Of a DNA stretch of 60,000 nt, positions 22,827-35,248 are shown in pieces (position 1 is the first letter of the stretch; every line of letters begins with the position of its first letter). The position numbers were made by a program, and so were the translations under genes. The notes beneath the pieces were generated by a model, which did no database searches, was not told where the DNA came from, and saw only the letters and a list, made by a program, of their open reading frames with translations. This stretch comes from Tubiluchus corallicola (taxonomy: Eukaryota > Priapulida > Priapulimorpha > Priapulimorphida > Tubiluchidae), in contig JAQGDQ010000156.1 of assembly GCA_030141605.1 (NCBI GenBank), forward strand, positions 312,001 through 372,000, read 5' to 3'.

Positions 22827-23222
22827 CTTAGTGAGTCAACTGCAAATTTGAGAAAGCCAACGATAATGGGATTTTCTCAAATTCTCTGGATGGCAGAAGT
22901 AGATGGCAAAGTGTTGATTTTCAATTTTTAATCACAACAAAATTTAATAGAATTATATACATGTATATATTTAATATTCGTATTAATAATAGTAATAATA
23001 ATAATAATAATAATAACAATAATAATGTATATTAAATTTATTAATTAATTAATATTAAATAATAGGCTAATATTAATATATACATGTATATATTTCTATT
23101 AAATTCTGTTTTGTAATACAAAATTTAAAAATAAACACTTTGCCATCTACTTCTGTCATCCAGAGAATTTGAGAAAATCCCATTATGGTTGGCTTTCTCA
23201 AATTTGCAGTTGACTCACTGAG
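22827..23222. mobile_element. Foldback element, ~130-bp inverted arms
   Basis: The left arm from 22827 (CTTAGTGAGTCAACTGCAAA...) and the right arm ending 23222 are reverse complements for about 130 bp with a few mismatches, including GGATTTTCTCAAATTCTCTG near 22869 and its complement near 23165. The centre is AT-rich with an (AAT)n run at 22990-23025. No coding capacity; target duplication not evident. The transcript would fold into a long hairpin. Confidence 0.85.
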
Positions 23223-23665
23223 TTGTTGGCGTTACTGTAGTTACTGAATTGTCGGGTTTTCTCCGAAAGGCCGATTTTTCGGTAAGGACATGATCACATC
23301 TGTTGCCAATAATTTTCCGGCAGACACTGTATTGCCAAGGCAGATTTGAAGCAATTTCCCCAAATTAGCCTCCACACTAAGAGAGGGCCAAGAGTCTTGA
23401 ATTGGCGCAAGTTGCATAATTCATAAACATAACAAGGACTATGATATCGTTACATTAGATCAGATATTTTTCAGATCTTGTACGCAACTTATAAAACCTT
23501 AATTTCAGAATTTCTTCTATATAAAAATAGTAGTTAAAATGTACAAAACGAGACATACAGCATCATACGAAAGTTAATTAAACACACTTCGCATATAGCA
23601 CATACAATCACACTCCGCCCAGACATAAAATTGGGCATTGTTAATCTACATATGTATACTAACAT

Positions 23666-23667
23666 AT

Positions 23668-23712
<45 letters not shown>
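23666..23712. repeat. (CA)n(TA)n microsatellite
   Basis: Five CA units run into about 16 TA units. Confidence 0.95.
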
Positions 23713-23714
<2 letters not shown>

Positions 23715-26700
23715 TCAAGTCTAAGAGAAGCCTGTCATAATAACAGTGCTGTTTTGGTGTCTTGTTTGCGGGGCGATTTTAAAAAGAGTGAGTATCTTTA
23801 TTTATCACTATTTTACAGAGAAAATATAGTGCATAAGACAGTTACGTAGTGCAAAATTGCAAAGTTATTATGATTGGTTAATTCCTAGAATGGTTTTAAA
23901 CTCGTTGCCGAAAGGGTGGTAAAGAACTAAAAGTTGCCGGAATCAGTCACCCTGAATGGTGGTTTTACCCTGAAAATAGGTAAAAAAAGAAGAAACAAAA
24001 TTATCTTAAGCTATCAGAAGCGGTCTTCTGATCTGTGCTAATGCAATATGTGCGCTGTACCCCTCTCAAAGTGGAAAACTGTTCAACGGTCCATCTGCAT
24101 GTTACTACTAGCTTGATGTACATTTTTCGGTACATTTGACGCTATAGCGCCCACGCTTCACTCTGTTCTAATCACGTGTTACTAAATTAAATACAATTCT
24201 GAGATTTAATTCCAAACCTTTCTTAGATTTGAGAGAAAATCGCGAAGAATGGCAAATGTTTATTATGGCAACTAGATCACAATGCATGGCTTACGGTGCT
24301 TATTGCCAATTTATAGTTGCAACAGTTGCAATGTGTGTTTTATTATGCAATGCGTGTTGATGCGCATATTTCAACCCTGCTGGCGTTAATGAAGACGGCT
24401 TGGTCTCACGGCTAGGCTTACGCTAATCATTAGCTGCTAAACTTAGACATAAGTTATGCATGTAATTACAGTCCGACGTATGTATGGCTTCCCAGCTTCT
24501 TATATGGGGTTTCAGTTTTGGTGCCTGTCACCGTATAGCCACTTCCCGCAAGTGTGGCCAACCACATTTCATATTCACGGGTGCCTTAATGGATTGTTTC
24601 TAAAGGCGTGTATACATGCATGCGAATTGTGCGGCGGTGGCGTGCGCGATTCATCTAGTATCGGATGGACCAAAATCCGCCACAATTCCTTGTTATCCAA
24701 AAATTTATATAAAAAACGCGCGCGACTATTACTTGTTTTGAGCAAAATTCAATAGAAACAACTCCTGAAAGCAATGCATCAACCATACATCGTTAATCTC
24801 TCTCTCCATGCACAAAGAGATGTTTTTAGATCTAGGTGAATTATTATAACTGCGTATTAAAATTGCGCAGTTGTCCTTAAAATCTGTCTGTGTTACTGCA
24901 TTCTTGGCAGGAAAGGCTGCTGCTTCTTTTGCTGCTGCTGTTGCTGGTGCTGCTGCTACTGCTACCGGTAATGTCGGCGATTTCAGAGGACAATATCACT
25001 GTTGAAATTCATTACAGTCAAACGCACACAAAATGATTTTTGTAAAAATTTCGTTTCAAATATTATCTGTGGATGCAATCAGAAGTTTCTTAGAGGGCAA
25101 GTGAAAGCCTTTTTCACATTCTCCAAGTTTGAATCAGCACTGATCTTAGCATAAAAATTACTTAATTTTGTTTACTTTACGGAACTACCTTCTGCGCATT
25201 GTAAATCGTGTGTTTAACTTTAGCCATGAACACAGTTATCACATTGCCATTATGTGAACACGCTTTTACAGATGCCATGAATTTCACCGCCATTGCGCCA
25301 TTTGTCTTGTTTAACAAGAAATCTCGGTATTTATTGAACCTATGGAAGGAAGAAGAATCGTTGATGATAAAATCACTTGTTGGCCATTTATTTTCATGAG
25401 ACAATTTGTAAATGCCTGTGGTAAATCGATGCGCCACTAATGAAGCTTGAGTTTAGAGCTAGTCACAATTAGAGAACAGCGTGGCTTCGTTCCAGATCAG
25501 AATGCCGTCTATGGCGCATTATATGTCACAAGAATGTTTGCGTGCTTTTTATTACCTCCGTCATTGTTCATTACTAAGTCGGTGATGGTCGGTGCCGGGT
25601 AAGACATTTAGTTGTCTCAGTGTGCGTATGTTGTGGAACTGCCAATGTATGTGTATATATGTCTAACAGCACAAAATCGAAACGAATGAAACTATAATCA
25701 CGCTGCTTGTTACATTTCCCACATGGATAGGTCCAGAAATGACCCGGAAACCCATTACCTTTCCATTAAAAACGCAAGAGGGTTCATTTTTTAATTGACT
25801 TGACAAGGTTGTTAACAGGCTGACGGCCATATTGGTTAAATCTACTGTGGCAGTGTCACCTAACATGTATTTTATTAGTAATTGTTTTACATGTCTTGTC
25901 TACAGTGTCAGTATATTTCAAAATGAAATTGTATGTACGTCTTGTTTTTTTCTTGTAGTGTATATATTTTTGGCGCTAATGAATAAATATAAATAAAATA
26001 GATATAAATGTATTTATTTTATTTTTTGAGAGGGGTAGGAGACTGCATCTCCGTTGAGCGTTGCCGAGCATTGTTATCTGACGGTGACACATTTGCGCGC
26101 TACGAAGACAGTGAAATCATATACAACGTGCTAACAAAAATCTTACTTTTTATTATCAGACTATTAGCCAATACGAGAACCACATTACAGCAACACGAAT
26201 TTAACTTTGTGCAGGAATTGAGGTACATCAAAAACAGAATGTCTCAATAAAAAATACATCAACAACGCGTTTCGCTCTGCTCTTGACCAAGATGTCCTTG
26301 TTTTGACCTAGCAGCTCTCTGTCCGTTATTTTACCTCAAAAGCTTCTAGCGGGTTTATCTAGATGGCGCTTCTCAACACTAAGTTAGCAGCAGTCAGATG
26401 TGGAGGCTGCATTCTTACTTTTGTGTTTGTCAACGTTGATAAATGTTTCCCCTTACTTAATATATACCTAACAGATGTGAAGTTTAAACCAACAGAAGCG
26501 AACAAATCTCAAAAAAATGAAAAAGCAAGAGTTTACGTAACTTTCAATTTATCTGAAGTACGATACCAGTTAAATGTTATCTAGTTCTACTTGATAATTG
26601 GCGTGTGGGTGAAATGACTGAAAGATTCGAAATACAGATACGCAAGTCTACTGGAGTTAATGAAACTGAAGTCTTGAAATAAATGGATGTCGCACTTCCT

Positions 26701-27115
26701 GTCTCATTTCCTCTCTCATTATACGTTTTCTCACTAATAGATATAATGATCTGTCTAACGAGTAGCATTATTATCCGGCGGTGACATTTTCTGGGTGAAT
26801 TACAGCTTTTCCTCATCAGAATTGTGATTAGGGTGCGTGGTTGCATGGTTGCATGGCTTCATGGCTGACTTCAGGCGTTTATTACAAAACCAGCAGTCTC
26901 CCGTGGGCTGAAAATAATACGCGCAGGTTGTGTAGTCGGATATAAAACGTCAGGTGTAAACGACGAGTCTCAAACGTGGGACGCGATGTAGTTTTTTTAG
27001 TAACGTACACAGTTTCTTGTCTAATAGTGAACCTATCTAATATGCTATTAACTATAGAATTTATGCATATATTTTTATATAATACATTATATACACTACC
27101 ATACTATGGTATATA
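23713..27115. other. No gene seen
   Basis: Short open frames only, none with recognisable motifs. It includes a CTG-like triplet tract (24917-24966). Short direct repeats GGTTGCATGGTTGCATGG lie near 26840. Confidence 0.4.
24917..24966 (+). repeat. Imperfect (CTG)n-type triplet tract
   Basis: About 16 consecutive NTG/CTN triplets, mostly GCT/GCTG, directly after TTGGCAGG. No surrounding exon structure supports a coding poly-residue tract. Confidence 0.8.
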
Positions 27116-27887
27116 TGCCTGTCCTCAGATCTTGCTGCCAAGAGTGAAAAACTACTACATTCACAGAGAAGCCCAGTGACCCAGTTCCATACAAACATAT
27201 AGCAGTAGCAAGTACATACATATATTGGAAACTTCCAAGTGTACAAACAGATGTCAGCACCTACTTAGTGGTAATGAAAAACTAAAGTTTTCAACCTCTC
27301 TTGTAGACGTTGAGCCTCCATCCTTCATTAGAGCACACTAATTTTTGTGCCAATTCATGTTCTTCTTCTTCTTCTTCTGTTGCTCTAAACCTCTCTTGTA
27401 GACGTTGAGCCTCCATCCTTCATTAGAGCACACAAATTTTTGTGCCAATTCATGTTCTTCTGCTTCTGTTGCTCTAAACCTCTCTTGTAGACGTTAAGCC
27501 TCCATTCTTCATTGGAGCACACTAATTTATATATATATTTATGGTATATACTATTATATTATATGCAATTAATACGCAATATAATTAACACTATACCAAT
27601 GACATTACAGTAATTTGCTTGTTCTCTCAGTATGGTAATTATAAATGTTGATTAAATAATATTGTCAGAAAATCTACTGTCGCAGAAGCGAGCATTTAAT
27701 TTACTATTAATTTTGATTGGTAGTTTTAAACTTTAGTTTAAAGTGCTGACATCTGTTTGTACACTTGGAAGTTTCCAATGTATGAATGTATTTGCTACTG
27801 CTATATGTTTGTATGGAACTGGGTCACTGAGCTTCTCTGTGAATGTAGTAGTTTTTCACTCTTGGTAGCAAGATCTGAGGACAAGCA
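27116..27887. mobile_element. Foldback element with internal tandem repeats
   Basis: The left arm (27116 to about 27285) and right arm (about 27726 to 27887) are reverse complements with roughly 95 percent identity over the outer 140 bp; both begin at the outside with TGTCCTCAGATCTTGCT. Between the arms lie 2.6 tandem units of about 90 bp (27292-27532) and an AT-rich spacer. The architecture resembles Drosophila foldback or composite MITEs. No open frame of significance; small frames in the arms are by-products. Confidence 0.85.
27292..27532 (+). repeat. ~90-bp tandem repeat inside the foldback element
   Basis: Three starts of AACCTCTCTTGTAGACGTT, each followed by GAGCCTCCATCCTTCATTAG or a close variant. 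Units 1 and 2 also share the tail GTGCCAATTCATGTTCTTC and a variable TTC run; unit 3 is truncated. Confidence 0.9.
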
Positions 27888-30800
27888 ATAGGCTGAAACA
27901 GTGGTTTGGTTATAATAACGTTTTGACTCAGGCGCCATGTTATATTGGCTGATGGATTTTAACTTTTGTTTACTACTGTTGATTATGTTTACCATTTTCG
28001 TGTATATGTGGATTGACTATGAGACTATGATTTTGAGTAAAATACAGATCGCAAAGTTAAACCATGTTTTCATCCAGTGATTTCATCTGTTTAACACGAA
28101 CATCGCAACAACAAAAACAGTCTGATAAACCTGCCAATGTCGGTTGTTGGCTCTCCTCAAAACACCCCAGCGACAACTTTAGCTGTCCTACGACAGCCAC
28201 TTTTGTCCATTGGCATAATCTGTAAGCATCTATTCATTTAGCAAAAGATTGATGACATTTAATGCATGTTTACAGTTCCAATTTGGGTAATGTGGTACAA
28301 TAGTTGCACTGCAGTTCTTTCGAAAGTCATTAAGGGAGACTATATAATTGTCTTCAAAAGTACAAAATTGTTAATTATAACTCAGTATGAATTTCTGAAG
28401 CCTGCCACTTTGTTGTCAACGCGCAAAGTCGTTGGGCCTAACTAGCGCGTCTAGCCATCATTACTGTCGAGAATATCGATAGCTTAGGATACTTTCTGCC
28501 TTTAGCAAACATGGCATGTGCCGTAGCGCATTGCTAGGACACCAATCATATCAAAAGCTTTTTGAAGTATTGACGCACAGCGTTTCCCAAATGATCTATT
28601 CTAAGACCGATTCTGTGTTGAAGAGCACGATTGGGCTCAAACATCCGCTGGAAAAAGTAGTGCTTACTTGCTATAGTCAAGCCCAACCCCAAGTACTCCA
28701 CCCATCGCTAACAGTAATTCCTTAATAATTGCAATAATATTTCCGTTAATAATCATTTCTCTGTTTGCACTACATGTATTAATATATCGTTTCATAAATC
28801 ATTTACTTTTCATTTTAGTAAGTAGCACTGTTACTAAAACCTAGCGAAGTGCATAAAAATGGAAAAATTGGGTAGTATATCGCTTTTGGAAGTGAAACTA
28901 ACGTACTTTGTTGTTTCATATTTTACTAAAATTATGCTTTCCATGTTGGCAATAAGAGTGTGGGCTGGTGCACTGAAGCCTATAGAAAAGCAGACAACCC
29001 GTGATCGCACGGTAGCTGATGGAGCAAAAGTATCGGCGCACATTTTAAAATGACTCAATGAATCAAATGAAATTTCAGTCTTTCTCTTTGGAAGCAGAGA
29101 ATGATATTTCACTTTGCATCCATTTCATGTGCAAATCTTGCACAAATTCTTCAATGGTTTTTTTTATTTTAAAACAATGCTTAAGCCTAATGTGACGTCA
29201 CTGTTGAATTAATGTAGATAATGGCATCATAATGCTAGTGTCTTGCCATATTTGCGTATAAAGTTAATATATAAAGTTAGCAATATATAAAAACAAAATG
29301 TTAAATAAAAGAAAAAATAGATAAAAAACTCAGCCGAGAAATTAAAACACAATCTCATTACAGTGACTATTAGTTCGTGTGTCTGCTATTTTGCTAAAAA
29401 TGATTTAACTACCATTTTCTTTCGTTCAAGAATCGTTCACTTATCAGTCAAAAGCCTTTCATGCGGAAGCTTTATTCTTAAAACTATTTTTTGGATGTCA
29501 GATTACTACCAGTATGTCAACAGTGTGTGAGTTAACCGAGTTTATGGAGATCAGAGTTAATCACATTGGGAGCAACAGTTATTACACTGTATTCATGCAA
29601 CATTTAAGACAACCATATTTTCCTTTAAAAACTTAAACATATTTGTCCGTCCAACAAGTGAAATTTCCTTCTTTCTTGCCTGACGATGGCCGAGGGAGTT
29701 TCTTAATTTTCAGTTGTAACAATGTGTCCCTTACTACAACAGAGATTACCTGTTGTATGTCATAACCGTTTATCTTTGTATTATATTAATTCACGCTTTT
29801 TCTACGTGGCTGTAATTTCTCTGAATGTTTTGAACGGATAAATTAGTATTTTTACGTTTGGGTAGACAGTCATCAATAAAGAGCCCAGGAAGATGATACA
29901 GTGTAATATATACTTATCACGCTTTTACCCCCAGATTCCGTTTAGCTAATTTGTATAATCTATTTTGTATCTAGTTATATGTTTATTCGATTATTGTATC
30001 TATCACTCATTTATTTAACGAACGCGACGCGGACTTCTCTAACACTGGTAAGTGCTGACATCTGTCGGAGACAAAACAAGATGGTGAATCATACGTTGAA
30101 ATATTAGTCTGGTACACAGTGAGTCTCAGTCTGGTTATAACTGATTCCTCTGTCGCTGATTACAGTGAAAGTGGCTTCAATTTTCTCTGTAGTTGATAGG
30201 TTGTGACATCTATCGGAAACGGACGCAATCGCTTAGCGTTTTCCCTAATTTTGTAATTACCTGGTTTCAGACTGGAGATTGATTATTCATAATGTGGCAT
30301 TAAACAGAATTTAGCGTGTTAGTAAAAGATAACTTTCGGGGAGATTTTCGTGAAGTAAATGCTGAAAATCGCAATTTCAACTAATTTCACAGAATAATTC
30401 GCTAGTGGGTTAATTCAACGTGCTCTTGATTCTGCACCTTAGTTCTACGCAGCAGTTGCTGCTTGTGCTATTTGAAGATTTCCTGTATAGATGGCGACAC
30501 GTGGTTGAAAATGCTTGGCAGAATGGTACGCGGGATATGTACATCAATAACGCGATAAATAATATAATTATATATGTAACATACATGCGTGAATTACTTA
30601 TATTTAACACGACCCTAGCATACATTGTTAGTTATAATCAGATCAGGGACTCGACAAAGATTACTAGGATAATCAGAGTGAATTGCTGTCTGTCTCTTTA
30701 GAGTTTAGAGTATCTATTGTTGAAATATTCCGATCACGATGTTCCCAAATCACGTGAGTGTGCGTGTGGAGGGGGCGGGGCGTTATTGCACGTTTACTAA

Positions 30801-31261
30801 GCAGACGAAATGCGTAATTCTACCGAAGACAAAAAATGGTTGCGAATAAGGAAAGTGAGTGGGGTAGTTTAACTGCACGTATCCGCTTTCTAATCTGCCT
30901 CGGCAAATAAGCTCTTTCCATTTATTATGGATCAACTCTTACGACTGTTGAGTAATGGAATTGGAGTTTATGACTTAATGATTCAATTTGACTGGCAGTC
31001 TCGGCTGTCTGTCTCTTGATGTCAGCATTTCATAAACTGCATATTCTGCGCAAGTCGGAATCCAGCACTTGCTCTGCTGGGTCAAGTGATTGGGTAGGAC
31101 CAGACGCAGCTAATTATAGGGAACAATCCTCTGAGATGGAACTTGGACTGGCTTAGCCACATTCACCTAAGGTCACTATTTCACTATCAGGGTTCCTGCT
31201 TATGTATGTCACGTGAGAGTGAAAAATAAATGTATTACATTGCATAGCGTTACATTAAATT
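27888..31261. other. No gene seen; one GC-box/E-box cluster
   Basis: No supportable exon. At 30751-30782 a CACGTG E-box is followed by GGGGGCGGGGCG, an Sp/KLF-type GC box, in otherwise AT-rich DNA. This might mark a small regulatory element, but nothing downstream shows what it would drive. Confidence 0.35.
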
Positions 31262-31735
31262 CCGTACCATCCACACCACACTACACCATACCACACCACA
31301 CCAAATCACTCCGCACTACACTACTCTACGCCGCATCACACTGCACTGAATTACACCACACCAGACTACACCGCACGGCACTGTACTGTACTATAGTATA
31401 CTATACTGTACTGTACTGTACTGTACTGTACTGTACTGTACTGTACCGTACCGTACCGTACCGTACCGTACCGTACCGTATCGTACCGTACCATACCATA
31501 CCATACCATACTATACTATACTATAGTATACGGATACTATACTACACTATATTACAGTACTCTACACCACATCACTACATACCACACTATAACACAACAC
31601 CATACTACACATTACATTACAACTGCGTACGCTACACTGCACTACACTAGACAACACCGCACCACACCGTTCTCACCTGCACTACACTACACCACACTAC
31701 ATTGCACTACACTACACTATGCTGCACTGCGCTAC
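31262..31735. repeat. Drifting pentanucleotide satellite (NNNTA/CTGTA/CCGTA)
   Basis: Almost 0.5 kb with 5-bp periodicity. Flanks are of CACAC/CTACA type, and the core runs through ordered blocks: CTGTA (about 31382-31445), CCGTA (31446-31490), CCATA (31491-31510), CTATA (31511-31530). The 145-codon open frame at 31213-31650 is a by-product of the repeat. Confidence 0.9.
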
Positions 31736-32389
31736 TCAGTCAGGCGTCCATACGAACTTCCTCAGTAATAGAACGGATGCCCGGTTTAGTACATTATACG
31801 TGCCATCATGAACGATATAATTGTGGACTCGGTTAAGAAAATAAAGCGATAAAATACTGATATCAAATGTCTTCTTGGCATTATCCCTTCAACAATTACA
31901 AAATGCCATTCAAAAGACACCTTTAACAGACAGTCCTCAGTATGTTGTATTTCTACGTGGTACGGGACAAGCCAGTTCACATAAATTGAGCCAATTAAGA
32001 TCCTGCGTGAAGCTCGCCAGCTATCCACAGCTGCAGTACTAAATGGCTTCTTTTGACTAGAACTTGTCAGGTTGGCTTCAGACAGGAGATGCTGTTTCTC
32101 TTTTCAATTGCTAGTCGAATAATTGCCATTTCGCATTTGTGTGGCTAAACTGAATTACACGGACGATGTTTTACATGCGTGACTCACAATTTTATGATAT
32201 TGCCGTCTACGTTTATTGCAACATTTCGAGAGAGGGTGGACTCCAGTGACTTTAGCTCCTTTCCGAGGGCGCGAGTGAGCTTTAGGAGATAGAAATGACA
32301 GAACTGGATTTTTTCAACTGTTCTTACAGTGACCTCAAATAATTCATCCATATATACAACTGTCTATATATATAAAGATGAAAGTCTGC

Positions 32390-32830
32390 GTTTCTATCCA
32401 ATGCTGCTGCGTACCCCCAAGTGTAGTATTCTATAAGAATCAGCACGCCTTGGGAAGGTTTTAGGCTATGTCAATTTTAGGTCACCCTCCCCCAATATGG
32501 CTGTCAAACTGGCGTCACAAATAGCACTCTTTAGGACATTCTGCTAGATACAGTCGTCAGAGGTGTACGTTATCAACAAACAGCATTGCCACTGGAACGT
32601 TTTAAGCTAATGTCACATTAGGTCATCCCCCCAATATGGCGGCCAAAATGGCGTCCAAAATACCATTAAAACATTCGACTATATAGTCGTCCGTGTCGTA
32701 CCATAAGAACCAGTATAGTCGCGGCAAGTTAGTTAAATCACCGCCCCCGCCCTTGCCCCAATATGGCGGCCAAAATAGCAGTTTTAGGACGTTCCACAAT
32801 ATTTAGTTGTCTAGTATGTCCTTTTAGAAC
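32390..32830 (+). repeat. Diverged tandem block with YY1-like motifs
   Basis: Three diverged units of about 130-150 bp, each with CCCCAATATGGC(G/T)G followed by a CAAAATGGCG-like stretch, then a GGACATTCTGCTAGATA-like segment. Two units contain AATATGGCGGC, the YY1 core (AAnATGGCGGC). Identity among units is modest, so exact borders are uncertain. Confidence 0.6.
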
Positions 32831-33027
32831 AGACTTCAAAAGGGCTGCTTGTGACAGATTAATACGACTATGATGCTCTACTGCAGTTGTGCTGAATTTG
32901 ATAGATAGCATAGTAAAAGACCTCTATTACTGAGAATCCAATATTACGTAATATATTGCTACATTATGGGCTTCATATAAACCATGGTTTGCACACGTTC
33001 ACGAAAATCAGTCAGAGGCCATAGAAA

Positions 33028-33610
33028 ACTGAAGTTAAAGAAAAACCAGACGATTGTGTAGACATTAGTTCAGAACAAAGTATGCTCTAAAATATTGAAA
33101 ACAACACCAGCTTTTTTTAAATCAATGCTTAGATTAAATAATAATTATCTCGGGTAGTTAAATTTTGTTAAATTTTCAAAGCTACGGGCGGCTGAACGAA
33201 TCCACTAAGACTGGGAATGGCGCCTTTTTCAATGGCACATTCGCGTGGCCGACAAATTGGCGCGGGTACACTCGATAAGAATGATCATGAACTGCATGGT
33301 TCGTCTGTGACGTCAGCGTGACGTAGAGCTCATTTTCGTGACATCACATCAGCGTCTTATACCAACCTTTGCTTATGCAAACGTGGTTTACGCGCAGGGA
33401 AGATGCCTACCATTGCACAAACTGTGGTGAGTTTCTGACGTAAGCAATAGCTGTGTTCGATTGCCGTTCATTAACTTTCCAAGATAATTACTCAAATATT
33501 AGAAACAATTGCTAACTCACAGGCAAGAAAATGTATGTTTTGGGCGGTAAATTAAAACGAAATTGAATGTAATCAATCATTCGGTTTTCCTTTTAAAAAT
33601 TATTGTCTGA
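33028..33610 (+). repeat. Dispersed repeat, copy 2 (~560 bp)
   Basis: Second copy of the element at 8488-9060, same orientation, more than 24 kb away. The two copies differ by scattered substitutions and small indels, so they are old. Confidence 0.8.
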
Positions 33611-33959
33611 AATAACAAAGGAAGGAAAGGAGGAAGGAGAAGCAAATGACAATGAAAAGCAAACACTGAGTGAATGATTAGTGACAGGAATGAACTCCTC
33701 TTCCATTCTCCCGCCTGTCACTCGATCTTTGGTCGATTTTACATCTGAGATTCTCTCGAGCTGTTCAATCTTTTTCCCTGGCGCTTCTCAAGTGCCTCAG
33801 TGAAGTGTGAGTGGGTGCTTAATCATCCATCTTTCTCTGATTACCCTGCTCGTGTTCTTATCTAACACAATTCCATCGAGTAATCTACCCAGATTAACAC
33901 ACAGATGAAAATTACACGGCTCAAAATGTGTGATTGGACTGTATTATGTAGGTTACAGC

Positions 33960-34550
33960 TAACATAAAATATCACTTAGTGTTTCATCAATGCAATGCAC
34001 CAAGATGGACGAATATTACAAACTTTGCTTATATAGTTCTGCGTCCTGTAAAGGAAATAAATCAAGTTTACCCTCATTGGCAAGAAATACAAGATAAAAC
34101 GTTGAAACAGTCTAGGCCATGTGTTTTACTTACTAATTTTACAATGTTTACAATGTTTTAATTTTAGCAATGTTTTACTCTTAATTGTTAAGCTTTTTAT
34201 AGTCTATGTTGTGTAATCTCACTTATTGGTTTTCACTGTTATGATATTATGTGAATTAATGTTAAATTTCTAATCTTGTTCTATTTAAGTGCTTTAAAGG
34301 TTCTTTAAAAAGGAGTAAGTAGTACAATATGTAAATATAGATAATATTATTTATTAATTTTTCATGATACACTAACTGTATCTATACTAAAATTATATGA
34401 ACTCTTATTTTTATGTGTGTTTTTGCTCTATAGCTATAATGTAATAGCTCTGTTTTGTACTTTTGTATTTTGTTGTTGTTTTGTTGTATGCATGTAATTG
34501 TAGTATAGCATATATGCCTATAATAAATTCTATTCTATTTAATTAAATTG
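33960..34550 (+). other. Possible LINE 3' tail
   Basis: AT-rich sequence ending in AATAAATTCTATTCTATT at about 34522-34539, the kind of short-repeat tail many LINEs carry. No reverse transcriptase motif is readable, so this is only a suggestion. No gene is seen. Confidence 0.25.
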
Positions 34551-34727
34551 CGTGTTAATTATGTATTGTGTGCATTATGGGGAGAATCTGTGTATCAGTT
34601 ATGTGAAACCGTCTAATTCAAGTTAATAAACTATGTTTAAAATGAAATGACCCTATAAACCCAATAAATGGGATAAATATGTCTCCTAATTGCATTAATA
34701 TGAGGGGCATAAGCAACTACCAGATGA

Positions 34728-34750
34728 TTTGTTTGTTTGTTTGTTTGTTT
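34728..34750 (+). repeat. (GTTT)n microsatellite
   Basis: Five and a half GTTT units. Confidence 0.95.
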
Positions 34751-35166
34751 CGTGTTGTGACGTGATGATATCACCATCTTGTATTAAGAAAGCTCATCAT
34801 TATGTAGATTACAGACAACCCATTCAGCAGGTGCATTTGCAGGATTTAAATGTGTGCAAGATTACAAATGGATTTTCTTCGAAGCACTAAATCAAGCCTT
34901 GATCATATAGTTGCCATTTGACTGAAATTAGTGGAGAAGTCGTTTTGGAGTCTTGCGAGATTAGAATGGAGATGAGAATGTTCTTCGCGTATCAGTTACG
35001 CTAACACGTTTATGTGCTTTTCTGTTCGTTTATTTTAACGTCCTAATAACGTTTGGCCACCAGAATCTGGCTATCATTCGGATTTGTGACATTGTATAAC
35101 ATTCATTGTGTCGTATGGTAATGCGATGGCAACATTATTCATAACAAACAATGTATCTGTTTACTG

Positions 35167-35187
35167 ATATATATATATGATATACTG

Positions 35188-35245
<58 letters not shown>
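35167..35245. repeat. (TA)n microsatellite
   Basis: Nearly pure TA for about 79 bp with two interruptions (TGATATACTGA at 35179 and TG at 35203). Confidence 0.95.

Positions 35246-35248
<3 letters not shown>

Noticed and set aside
26780-26846. Hammerhead-ribozyme-like words (CTGATGAG ... GAAA) on the minus strand
   Set aside because: The segment between the two core words does not form a stem II, so the ribozyme fold is not supported.
31213-31650. 145-codon plus-strand open frame
   Set aside because: Lies wholly on a 5-bp satellite; the translation is a His/Tyr/Leu repeat with no domain or splice context.
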